From Casuarina equisetifolia (lineage: Eukaryota > Streptophyta > Magnoliopsida > Fagales > Casuarinaceae): DNA of 64,000 nucleotides. Below, piece after piece: positions 1-10,690 of the stretch. The notes under the pieces are model-generated. The model made no database searches. It saw only the letters and a program-made list of their open reading frames with translations, and was not told the DNA's origin. The translations under genes were made by a program, and so were the position numbers. The stretch covers positions 14,411,884-14,475,883 of the forward strand of contig CM052356.1 in the NCBI GenBank assembly GCA_028551475.1. Reading direction: 5' to 3'. Position 1 is the stretch's first letter. Every line of letters starts with the position of its first letter.

Positions 1-26
1 AGTGCAAATAGCTATTATTTTGTGTT

Positions 27-142
27 ATGATAGTATTAAAGCCAAATAATATACCAATCTTGTCAAGTAGATGTAAACATACCAATAATATGTTTACATC
101 TATTTGACAAGATTGGTAAATTATTTGGCTTAATATTATCAT
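27..142. repeat. MITE-like long inverted repeat (palindrome)
   Basis: Two arms, about 27-80 and 90-142, are nearly perfect reverse complements separated by a loop of about 9 bases. The arm reads from ATGATAGTATTAAAGCC to TAGATGTAAACAT, with few mismatches. Weaker pairing continues a little outside both arms. No coding capacity is visible. Such a hairpin fits a short foldback or MITE transposon, or a small-RNA hairpin locus. I see no convincing target-site duplication. Confidence 0.6.
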
Positions 143-545
143 GCTTTGTATTATGTAATAATAAAAGCAAACCAAGTTCTTCTCTGTCAGTAACTTCGGG
201 TCCTAATATTTAAAATAATCAAAAATAATTTTTCTCGGCCTCTCCCATCCTACACAACTTCTACATAGTTATTACTTACTAAAATGCCAAATAATTTGGT
301 AGACAGACGTGAGCCCAACACTCAGACAAAAATAAGATGTTGCAGCAAAATAGTGCACAGGGCGTGCTTAATATTAATAGGAGTTTATTAAACCGGTAGA
401 AGACCCATGATACGTATTAACTTAAAACATTCCTTAATCCAAATAGAAAAGAAACGGACAACTTACATCCTATATCTAACCCAGCAAACCAACCACATAA
501 TGCAAAAAAAGAAAAAAAAAAAAATCCCCAACCAAACCCACCTCT
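143..545. other. AT-rich stretch, no gene seen
   Basis: Low-complexity AT-rich DNA with an A-rich run near 507-525. A short open frame here has no family resemblance and reads through the A-run, so I do not call it a gene. Confidence 0.5.
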
Positions 546-689
546 TTGTACAACGAATCACAACAAGGAGACAGGGAAAATCACAGAGAACGTATCTGGA
601 AGGAGTAAAGGTTAGCGTTATCAGTGGTTTCATTGTTTATCTGGAGACAGCAACAAAGGAAAATTTTGGCCTTTGATATGCAATGAACA

Positions 690-955
690 TTAGAGAATTG
701 GAACTGCTCTGTGTCGGAGACGAACCGCGACGAATGTTGTTGTTGGGTTGTCATGACATTCCAGGACCTGTTGCCCGTTTACGTTAATTGTCAGTAAGGC
801 ACAACTGCCCCGAATAAGAACCACGAAGCTAGAGTATGATCTGTCTGAAGGCACGTGATCGGTGATTTTACAAAACTGGGCTGGGCTCCAGGTGTCTTTG
901 AACGACAGAGGACCGACACTTCCTTGTCTAACTGTAGGCCTTCCCCTTGCAAAAG

Positions 956-960
<5 letters not shown>
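690..960 (-). pseudogene. Unrecognised duplicated reading frame, copy 1
   Basis: I do not recognise this frame. On the minus strand it is open from the GA/CT microsatellite to about 690 and contains GRPTVRQGSVGPLSFKDTWS and later NPTTTFVA and RAVPIL. Copy 2 (3500-3789) has the same frame. The four indels between the copies are 9, 3, 15 and 3 nt, all multiples of three, which suggests past coding constraint. The open frame upstream through the CT repeat is not credible protein, so an exon boundary would lie near 955. A candidate first exon of the same gene lies at about 2113. It may be a relic exon of an unknown gene or chance. Confidence 0.3.

Positions 961-983
<23 letters not shown>
956..983. 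repeat. (GA)n microsatellite
   Basis: About 14 uninterrupted GA units. Absent from the matching position of copy 2, so it arose or expanded after the duplication, or was lost there. Confidence 0.9.
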
Positions 984-988
<5 letters not shown>

Positions 989-1989
989 CGGATAAGGACA
1001 ATATGTATATACATTCACTGGCTTTAAATGCGAGTGACGAACAGAATAGTGAAGACCTTGAGAAATCTAGTCGATGCCAGGTCACAAGAGAAGAGAAAAA
1101 AGAAAAAAGGAAAAAAAAAGTTAAAAAAGAGGAGGGAGAATGTAGCCAACGCATGGAGAAACGACACTAATACTATGGTGGGTGAGAAGTTTTGACCTGT
1201 AAAGATTGTTAGGCTGTTCCAAATGGATAATTTCTGACAGCCGTGTTGAAGAGATATTTCTGCCAAATGGCTGAAAAACAAGCGAACAGATGGTCCAAAA
1301 AGGGTGGGCGCATGATCATTCTACCCCTGAGGATGCGTTACAAAATTCAATCTTACTCAATAGTCAATTTAATAACAGACAAGTTTTTATTCTTTATCAA
1401 AACATCAATATTTTAATAGTTAATTTCTTATTTTAGCTATAACATCTCAGAACCCCAAACCCATTTTGTCTTAAAAAAAAAAATCTTTTCTTCTTATAAA
1501 AACATTTCCTAAATAAAATTTAGGTAATGTGATAATTTTACCACTTTTTTTTAACACACACCTTCATAGACAGAAGGTACACCCTCTAAAGTTTAGTTTT
1601 TATACTATATTAGAAAATGTAAAAATGGATAATTTGTTTTTTTTATAAATAATTTTTTTCAAGTATAAAACTTTTGCGACATTCGCTAATAGGAAGAATC
1701 TCATAATCCATTGTGGCCTTCAACCTTGTGGGGTATCAAAGTCCTTCATTTATGTCTCTCTATGCCTCGTGAGAAGCCACGAGATAAAGTGCTAGTTGGG
1801 ACCGTCATCCAGCAAATTACTACTCTGCTTTGTACCTCAAGTTGACGCACTATGTTGTGTTTATGAAAAAAAAAGTCCCTTGTTCCAGGCTCACAGTGAA
1901 GCAGTAGTCGTCATCTGCCATAAATTATCTTTTTACTTTTTTGGTTGCCTGCTTCAGAAGGCTTCTATTTGTCCACAGACCCAATTCCT

Positions 1990-2113
1990 GAATTCTTCTT
2001 TAGAAAAAGAAAAAGAAAAAGAAAGCCTCCAGAGACTTGAAAGTGAAAGCAACGAAACAAGATATTGGGATAAGATTCATAGCCCCGGTGGTACCTCTAA
2101 TAATGGCGTCCAT
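1990..2113 (-). pseudogene. Candidate first exon of the duplicated unknown gene, copy 1
   Basis: On the minus strand an ATG at 2113 opens MDAIIRGTTGAMNLIPIS and runs through a TTC-rich stretch to a stop. Copy 2 has the same start at 10215 (MDAIIEGTAEAMNLIPVF) and the same sequence ahead of the ATG. It lies upstream, on the minus strand, of the conserved frame at 690-960, so both could belong to one relic gene. No family is recognised. Confidence 0.2.
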
Positions 2114-3499
2114 GATAGATTAACCCAAAATTATTCAAGGGGACGAGGCATAGAGGAAAGGCGGATAGATTCAATGTATGCAAATCCTTGGAAGGCTGTT
2201 TCGGGACAGCCTCTGCTTATTGAGTACAAACGGATTAGGTTTTTGAATTTATGAGTTTATATTAGAGATGTGGTTGTCCAATGTTAATTATGTGAGCATA
2301 GTGTTTCAAACTAGCATTACATGTTTTCGGGTGGTTGAGTAAGTACAAGTTGAATTTCTATATTATAGATTGATAGTACATGCTAATAGATTGGTTATGT
2401 GAGTATGAGTCTAGTTTTCTTGTTATTGGGTCGAGTCCATTTTTTTCCTTTTGTGTTATTTTGTAATATATTTTACTAGTAACAACCCTTTTCTTATGAT
2501 CCCAACGGTTTTGATTGTATTAATGCACTTTTGATTTGATTTTTATATGGTAACATTTTGTCTTAATTTGAATATCTTAGATTTAGAAAGTTGAGTGTCT
2601 CTTAGTTAAAATCTTTATAATGTCTGTACATTTATAGATATGCTATAAATATGTAACCAATACCATATTGATTACTTGACAAAGGACAAACACCTATATA
2701 AAGTGATCGTTCTAGTTGCATACTCTTTTTACTTTCTTCTTATACTCTACTCATATACTTTTCTTTCATCTTCTTCTAACCTCATTTTATGGTATTTTGG
2801 TTAAAAGTTGACTTAGTTTTGAACCAAAAGCTAAGCATCAAATGTACTTATTCCAAGTGCATTACAATAGGCCCCACACTTTATATTTGATGAGGTGTCC
2901 TTACTTATTGACAATTGGTTTTGGGATGGACCCTTACATGGTATTAAAGCCAAGTTGGCTTTCTTAAGTTGTGTCCTCCCCTATGTAAGGCCTTGGTTGT
3001 GAGCTTCTATTTTTCTATACTGCAATATTTTTGTTGGTCTGCAATTGAGGTGTTAAAAAATATGTCTTACCTCGATTGTGTAAAGGTATGCCCACACTTT
3101 ATAGTTAGTGAGGCTTTCCTATTACCAATTAGTTTTGGAATATACCCTTACACGATATAGGTGTGGATGTTAAATTTTATATTATTAAATTCATAATTGC
3201 ATATAAGTTTGTCTTTCTAGTTCTAGAAATGATTTCAAGGTGGAATATATGATATTTTACATAACATTGTAGTCATATTTTGTACAATGAATCCCAACAA
3301 GGAGACAAGGGAAATCACAAAGAACGTATCTAAAAGAAGTAAAGGTGAATGTCAAGGTAAACGTTAATAGTGGTTCCATTGTTTATCTCCAGACGGCGAC
3401 ATGGGAAAATGTTGGCCTTTGATTTGCAATGAATATTAAAGAATTGGAACAAAAAAAAAAAAAAAAGTAAACAATTACAATTATAAATAAATAAATAAA

Positions 3500-3789
3500 T
3501 AAAGAATTGGAACTTCTCTCCATCGAAGAAGAAACGCGACGAATGTTGTTGGGTTGTCATAACATTACAGGATCTGTTGTCTGTTTATGTTTTTTGTCAG
3601 TGACGTACAACGGGATTGTAAGGAACTGCCCCGAATTGGAACCATGCTAGAGTATGGTCTCTCTAAAGGCTCATGATAAACATTACAACCAGTTTGATTT
3701 TCTAAAACCGAGCTCCAGGTGTCTTTGAAGGACGGAGTACCAACAATTCCTTTTCTAACTGTAGGTCTGTCCTTGTCTTTTGTGGGCAT
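3500..3789 (-). pseudogene. Unrecognised duplicated reading frame, copy 2
   Basis: Counterpart of the frame at 690-960. It opens at an ATG at 3789 and includes DRPTVRKGIVGTPSFKDTWS. An in-frame TAA near 3566 replaces a GAA codon of copy 1, and the homologous reading continues past it (YDNPTTFVA and REVPIL). So this copy is broken even if copy 1 once coded. No function assigned. Confidence 0.3.
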
Positions 3790-3799
3790 GCGATACGAT

Positions 3800-3961
3800 T
3801 GTATTGAAGAAATATTAGAAATCAGAAAAGATTATCTGTGTAGTTAAGTATTAAAAAATTGAAAAACACTAATGGGCCCATCAGCTTGTCTAACGGGCCA
3901 TTATGAAGACAACTAACAAATTACAAAAGAGGTCCAATAGAAGTGTACAAATATTTTAACA
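3800..3961 (-). repeat. 3' LTR of the minus-strand Copia
   Basis: About 160 bp, TG...CA on the element strand, directly preceded by the polypurine tract. It is similar to the right LTR with several substitutions and gaps. Confidence 0.7.
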
Positions 3962-4019
3962 CTTCCCCTCAAGTTAAATATTTGTACAAATCAAATACTC
4001 CAAACTTAAACAATAGGTG

Positions 4020-4850
4020 GAGATGTTATGGGTTAGATAATGCTTTAGTCAACAAATTAGTTAACTACTCTTGTGTGCTAATATGACGAGTCTCTATAAT
4101 CCACTTTTGAATCTTCTCATGCACAAAGTGATAATCCACCTCAATATATTTGGTTTTCTAATGAAAGATAGGATTTTGTTGCAATGTGTTCAACTGCTTC
4201 ATTATTCCAAAAAAGTGAAATTGTATGTGGAATGCTCACACTAAGGTTGAGGAATAAGTTGAGTTAAATGATTTCACAAACAATGTATTCCATAGGCTTA
4301 TATTTTGATCCAATTGAGGAATGAGATACAATTGGCTACTTTTTTGCTAGCCATGACACAAGTGAATCTCCCAATTTTATATAATATCCAATGACACATT
4401 TTCTTGATGCAAGACAAGTTGCATAATCTAAATTGTAGTAAGTAGTGAGCTCTGTATTTCAACAATCTTGTGGTTGTATCCATATTTGAATGTTTTAGTG
4501 TATGAGTGAATTGACTAAGGCATTGAACAATAAAGGAAATGTCATGCTTAGTATGGATTAAATATAAAAGTCTCCTAATCATTCTCTAATAAGGAGTATG
4601 ATCACTAAGAAGTGGATTATCTTTCCTTTTAAGAACTTTGTCATTATACTCTAGCATGATCAATTTTACATTCTGCTTCAAAGGGGTGATGACAGGTTTA
4701 AACCCAGCAAGTCTAACTTCTAAGACTAGTTCTAATGCATATTTATGTTGATTAAGATACATATCCTTTAGCAAGCAAGTTATCCTAAGGAAGTATTTAC
4801 ACTTTTTGAGGTCCTTCATATCAAAAAAAGAATGTAGATATTCTTTCAAT
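4020..4850 (-). pseudogene. Copia reverse transcriptase/RNase H relic
   Basis: Broken frames read, from 4849 downward, MKDLKKCKYFLRI and YLNQHKYALELV, matching the Copia motif around DLG-KYFLG and L-Q-KYALDLL. Next comes a segment typical of the end of RT (4582-4298), then DYHFVHEKIQ near 4140-4110, the end of RNase H. Stops and frameshifts separate the pieces. Non-functional. Confidence 0.7.
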
Positions 4851-6439
4851 TATGAAATTACTGTAAAATTATCCCTAGTTATAAAGATATCATCTATATA
4901 AAATAACAAGATGATAAAAGAATTCCTAGTTTGTCTAATGAAGAGTGTATAGTCATGTAAGGATTGACAGAAACTACCCACTAGAAGTGCATCTATAAAC
5001 TTGACATACCTTTTTTTTTACTCCTATTTCAATCCATATATAATGATTTCCTTAAGTGACATACTGATCGTTTCTCATGAAGAAGAAATCTAGGTGGAAG
5101 CCTCATGTAAACTTCCTTGAGCAAATCCTCATGTAAAAAGGCATTTTGCACATTTAATTGGTGAAGACACCAATTTCAATGGATGTAATGCTCATAATTG
5201 ATCTCATTGTCACTGACTTGACCATTGGAGAGAAGGTTTCATCATAGTCTATCCTTTCTCATTGAGTGTACTCCTTTGCCACTAAACATGCTTTATATCT
5301 CTCTATTGTATCATATGTTTTGTATTTCACTCTATAAACCTACTTATATCCAATAGCCTAACAACTAGGTGAAAACATCACAACATTCCATGTACAATTA
5401 GCCTTAAGGCTAACAATTTTTTATTGTCAACTTAATGATTGTCCTTAAGCGCTTGATCATATGTTTCAAGTTCAATGGTTGTGGAAATGTAAGCAATGAA
5501 ATTTTGTAGTGTGGGTAAAAGTGATCAAAAGAGTTGTAATTAGATATAAGGTAAGGCTATTCAATCCTACAGAGGAGGTTGAGCATATATAGTCGACAGT
5601 CCAAATGAGAAGTCATGTAAGTCGTGATGACTATTAAGGAGTTGGTGGTGGTTCCTTTGGAGAATGCTCCAAAGGTTCCCTAGAGAGTTAATTTGGTGTC
5701 ATGGTTTAAATGGGATCAACAAGCCGAGATTGTGGACCTATGAGTGGAGAATTAGGTTTTGGACATGGTTCCATGGGTTCCACTTATGGCAAGGCTAAAG
5801 ATGGCTCTAGTGGAACAAGTTGTCTACATGACTAGGTGACAATCGAGATTGGGGCAACTTGATTTGAGGGCAGATCATGTGAGGACTATGATGACTAACT
5901 TGAAGCAAATGGAAAATCATATTTATAAAAGACCATTCCCTGACTCATAAATAACTTCTTGCTTTTGGGATCATAAACCTTGTGACTCTTTTGTAGTGAT
6001 GGGTAATCAAGGAACACGCATGGTATGGCTCTAGGAAAGAATTTATTCCTAGGTTATAAATTTATGATATAGCATTTACACCCAAAAATATGAAGATGAT
6101 CCACAAAAGGTTGTTTGCCATGCAATATCTTAAAATAAGATCAATTACCAAGTGCTACCACTTGATTAATGATATGAGTGGTTGTTAGAATATATTCCTT
6201 CTAAAAATGTGCAAGAATATAAGCCTAAAACATTAAGGCTCGTGAAATGTTTAGTAAATGGTAATGCTTGCATTCCCTTACCTTATTCTATTGAAGAGTG
6301 TAAACATAAGAACTCTTATGACATATCCAACAAAAGGCCAAAAAAGAAGAACACAAAGTAAAAAAAAATTCTATGCCATTGTCAAAGTGTACATGCTTGA
6401 CTAGGACACCATGTTAAAATTGAATTATAGAAATAAAGC

Positions 6440-6730
6440 TTAGATAGTGGAAAAAACTTGATTTTTGAAATGTAAAAGAAAAGTCCAAGTTATATGTAAA
6501 AAATTATCAACAATTGTTAGAAAGTAACATGATTGATAATGGTTGGGTTCCTTATAAGGTCCCCACAAATCCATATACATAAGATAAAAAATATCATTGC
6601 TAGAATTTTCACATTGAGGAAAAAAAGAATGAGTTTGTTTTGTCAAGGGACAAATGGAACATAAGAAAAATTTAGGACATTCAACACATTTTTCATGTGG
6701 GAAATAATATTTTTGGGAACTATGTCTCAA
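6440..6730 (-). pseudogene. Copia integrase N-terminal relic
   Basis: A 96-residue open stretch contains CSICPLTKQTHSFFP, then DIFYLMYMDLWGPYKEP and FLTIVDNFLHITWTFLL. This is the zinc-binding end and first catalytic-core segment of a Copia integrase, with the first Asp in DLWGP and the second in IVDN. Flanking frames are broken, so it is a fossil. Confidence 0.75.
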
Positions 6731-7631
6731 ACATCTATATCATAAAATATAGTTAGAATTAAAATTATTATTACATAAATTGTTCACATTCACATAAGAC
6801 AAAAGAGAATGGGCATTGTGCAAGACACATGCAATATAATAAGGTAATTCATGAAAGGAAGTTTGCAAACTATAAAGCCTTTGTACCATTTACCTAGTTC
6901 TATCACTTACTTAGTCGTAAGATCCTGAAATATAAAAAAAATCATTTAAAAATATGACAATGCATTGTAGTTAATGGTGATTTTCTTTACTTAAAGCAAA
7001 TTAAATTTTAAGCGTGGTATGTAAAGGACACAGTTTAGATATATCAATTTTGTGGGTTGCACATGTCTAATTTGGATTGCATAAAGATAAATATTATCAA
7101 GCAACTTAATGGGCAAAGATTGATGTGTGCATAAATAATAAGAATATAAAGAATTTAAATCACACATAACATAGTCACTTGCCCCTAAATCTATAATTCA
7201 TGGATAATTGAAATTAGGTGAGAGCATTATACCTTCATAGTTACCCATTGATTGGGAAGCCAAGTTGTACTAAAGTTGATTTAGATTAAATGAGATCCTA
7301 AAAAAACTTGGCTTATGAGATATATTGTAGTGCTTATAAAAAGATGAATTTCCCAACAAACCTTAAGGGTTTAATGATTATGGTTGCTCTAGATTCTGAA
7401 GAATATGCCCAAAATGATTGGATCCTTGAGAGATTGGTGTTGTAATTGGAACACACCCATTTGCACTAGGATAAAACATTGGGTATGGGTAGTTGAAATC
7501 CACAAAACAAGCTTAGTGCTAGCTTTCCATTAAGACCCCAAAAAAGAAATGCATTCTATGCACCAAGGGAGCCTATCCTATGCCTAAGCCAAAAGAGCCC
7601 ACAGCTAAGCTTGCCATATGACCTACATTAT

Positions 7632-7657
7632 ATGTGTGTGTGTGTGGGGGGGGGGGG
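7632..7657. repeat. (TG)n-(G)n microsatellite
   Basis: Seven TG units followed directly by a run of about 12 G, inside the decayed minus-strand Copia. Confidence 0.85.
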
Positions 7658-9055
7658 TTCATACCCAAATTGAAAGAGCTTAATTGAAAGAGCTTATAAC
7701 CAAGCTTGACATATGGCCCACACCCAAACCAGTGGGATTTATGTTTACAGAAATGCTCGAAGACCCACCACCGATCTAAAGGACTTGTCTACTGGAAGTT
7801 GTTATTCCCTTGCCTTTAGGGATTTGTCTAAGGGGATAACCAACTACTTAGTAGCATTTCTCCCTGCTATGCCTCAATTTGTGGCAATAAGAGTAGACAG
7901 TTCTATGTTTTCCATCCATTTTCCCTTTGGTTCCGAATTGAGCTGATTGCACTACTGTTGAAATGCAAGAAGGTTCATGATATAATCACTAGTGGTGAAT
8001 TCCTCCTTCCTACCTTAGTATCCATCTTCCTTGGCCAAGTTGAAAGCAACATCAATTGACGGGAGTGGGTCTTTTGACATAACATTTGTTTTATAATTTT
8101 GGAATGTATTTGATAAACCCAACAAGAAGTCCATGGTTCTATGTTGCTCTATTCATACGTCAACTCTTTCATTCACCTTGCAAGAATAGTTCCCACAATG
8201 GTAGTGGATTGAGCCTCTACAGTGTTTATTTATAACCAAAGATTACCAAGTTTTGTATAATACTTAGTGACGGTGGGAACAAGCATCTTGTTCTCAAATT
8301 GATGTTGGTGAAGGTGGTATTGTTAAGTGCTAATAAGAGTCCTAAATTGAGTCTTGAAGGTTCCTAAACCACTTTTAGATTCTTCCTTTTTAGCCATATA
8401 TGACACCAAATCTCCTAACATTGATTTGTCAAACCAACTCTAAACTACAAAACAACATAGATCCTAGGCACACTGCTTCTTTGTGTCCATTTTTGGTTGA
8501 GTGAAGGTACTGTCAATGAGACCCCATTTGTTTTTGGCCATAAGGTAGTTCTCCATTTGATTACTCCAAGGCTTATAGTTAGTTTCATCCTTAAGTACTT
8601 TAATAACAAGAGATGCTCTAGGGATATTTATTGCTAAAAGATAATAAAGATTATGGCATGGGTTGATGATGACTGTTGTTTGGTTTGGATTTTGGGATGG
8701 ACGAAAATGTGGTGTTCAATGTGGAGGAGGAGATGAGGGCATGGCTGTAATAAGCTTAGAATGTAAAGGTTAAAGTGGTCTAAAGGGCGAGTAAAGGTTG
8801 ATGAAATTTCAATCAAAACATGGAAAAGTGTAGGAAAATTCAAATGCAATGTAGGCTACTTACTAACAAGCAAAATGAACCATTGAACAAAACCTTAAGA
8901 AGAGCAAGAGAATAAAATACCTCATAGTAGAGATGGATGAATTGCATCTAGTTGGTCGTAGAAAGATGATGAAGAAGAAAGCCAACATCTCCACCTCTTA
9001 TAAATTGGAAAAGGCACTGTAGAAAGGAGACAAGGGATTGCTGTGAAGGCTTTTT

Positions 9056-9199
9056 TGTATTATGTCTATATATTTGTATGTATGAAAAGAGTATCTTTAT
9101 AGTTTAAGTACCAAAAAATTGAAAAACACTAATGGGCATGTCAGCTTGTTTAACGGGCCGTTACAAAGACAACTAACAAACTACAAAAGAGGCCTAACA
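9056..9199 (-). repeat. 5' LTR of the minus-strand Copia
   Basis: Matches the LTR at 3800-3961 over its whole length, ending GGCCTAACA on the plus strand. No clear tRNA-Met primer-binding site is visible next to it. Confidence 0.65.
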
Positions 9200-9987
9200 C
9201 TACACATATTTCAATAGATTGGGGAGAGAAGCTTTAATCTGTAAAAATCAATAGGTTTCATTTGCCAAACTGGCCTAAATGAATAATGTTTGACAGTTGT
9301 ATTAAAGAGATAATTTTTTCCCTTGAGGAACACTAGGCACCCGAAAATGGCTAAAAAACAAGCCAATAGATGGTCTAAAAAAGGAAGACGCATGATCTTC
9401 TACCCCTAATTCTGCACTAACATATGTTATAAAATTTAATCTTACTTAATAGTCAATTTGATAATAGATAAGTTTCTATTCTTTCTCAAAAAATCAGTAG
9501 AGCAATTAATTTCTTATCACTAGAACTTAGGTTCTAGATTTAATATCCCATGTCTTCAAACCCCCTTTGTCCAAAAAAAAAAAAAAGATCTTTCTTTTTT
9601 TATAAAGAGAATTTTTAAATAAAATTTAAGTAATGTGATAATTTTACCACATTTTTCTTAACACACCTTTTCATAGACGAAAGATACCACCTCTTAAAGC
9701 TAAGTTTTTATATTATATTAAGATATAAGAATAGACAAGTTTTTTATTTTTTATTTTTTTAAAGAAAAATTTTAAATATAGAATTTTTGCTACATTCGCC
9801 AATACGAAGAATCTCATAGCAAATTGTACCCTTCAACCTTTTCGGGGTATCAAAGTCCTTCCTTCATTTATGTCTCTCCATACCTCCTGGGAAGCCACGA
9901 GATAAAGTACGAATGGGACTGTCATCCAGCAATTTATTTCGCTGCAAGCTCAGATTGAAGCACAAAGTTCTGTATTTATAAAAGAAG

Positions 9988-10215
9988 TCACTTGTTCCAG
10001 GCTCCTAGTAAAGCAGCAGTCATAATCTGCCATAAATGGTTTTTTAACTTTTTGTTTGACTGTTTCAAAAGGCTCATAGTTGTCCATAGACGCAATCCCT
10101 GGATTCTCCAGAAAAGGAAAAAGAAAGCACACTGAGACTCGAAAGTGAAAGCTACCAAACAAAATACTGGGATAAGATTCATAGCTTCTGCCGTACCTTC
10201 AATAATGGCGTCCAT
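9988..10215 (-). pseudogene. Candidate first exon of the duplicated unknown gene, copy 2
   Basis: Minus-strand frame starting MDAIIEGTAEAMNLIPVF, the counterpart of the frame at 2113. It stays open for 75 codons, whereas copy 1 stops in its TTC-rich part. No family recognised. Together with the frame at 3500-3789 it may be the second copy of one relic gene, now separated by the Copia insertion. Confidence 0.2.
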
Positions 10216-10690
10216 GATGGATTAACCCAAAATTATTGAAAGGGACGAGGCATGGATGGAAGCGGATAGATTCAATGCATGCAATCCTTGGAAGGCTATT
10301 GTTAGGACAGCTCTACTTATTGAGTTCGGACGGATTAGGTTTTTGAATTTACAAGTTTGTGTTAGAGATGTAGTTATCCTACATTAGTGGTGTGAGCGTC
10401 GGCCTTATGTTTTATATTTGATGAGATAACCCCACTCAACGTCAATTGCTTTGGTTTTCATATGTTGTGTCTTGCATGCATTGAGCCCTAATTCTATGCA
10501 TCTATCTACATTGTAGTGCCCTATATTTTATATTTTGTAAGATTTTATCACTTATTGTCAATTTGTTTTGAGATATGCCTTTACATGATATAGGTATAGA
10601 TGTTCAATTTTATATTATTAAGTTCTTAATTGTACATAGGTTTGTATCTCCATTTTGAAAAATAATTGTTGAGTTGGGTACATTGTGGAG

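Larger units (their letters stand above)
546..3240. repeat. Tandem duplication, copy 1
   Basis: Three blocks match copy 2 in the same order and orientation: about 546-955 with 3280-3780, 1180-2280 with 9205-10390, and 3085-3240 with 10500-10685. Copy 1 is continuous, whereas copy 2 carries a 5.4 kb retroelement between its first two blocks. About 700 bp of copy 1 (near 2400-3080) has no counterpart in copy 2. That part holds an LTR-like sentence ending in CCCTTACA followed by TGGTATTAAAGCC (near 2930-2955), which resembles an LTR end plus a tRNA-Met primer-binding site. Confidence 0.75.
3800..9199 (-). mobile_element. Decayed Ty1/copia retrotransposon (short LTRs)
   Basis: Terminal direct repeats at about 3800-3961 and 9056-9199 share AAAAAATTGAAAAACACTAA and flanking sequence. 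On the element's own strand the LTR starts TGTT and ends ACA, and the sequence just inside the left LTR reads ACTTGAGGGGAAG, a polypurine tract. The order from 9199 to 3800 is 5' LTR, gag-like region, integrase relic (about 6730-6440), reverse transcriptase and RNase H relics (4850-4020), 3' LTR. The coding part has many stops and frameshifts. Its short LTRs and pol wording suggest an Ale-like lineage (inference). The flanking pentamers do not match, so the target duplication is eroded or the ends are slightly off. Confidence 0.85.
3280..10690. repeat. Tandem duplication, copy 2, split by a retroelement
   Basis: It begins about 40 bp after copy 1 ends, with the same TTGTACAA start. After about 500 bp the match is interrupted by the Copia element at 3800-9199 and resumes at about 9205. 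Divergence from copy 1 is substantial by eye (many substitutions and small indels), so the duplication is old. Without the insertion, copy 2 is about 2.0 kb. Confidence 0.75.

Noticed and set aside
3565..3789. Resemblance of VRKGIVG to the C-terminal FRKGxVGDW motif of plant sulfotransferases
   Set aside because: Only about five residues agree and the surrounding sequence does not fit; treated as coincidence.
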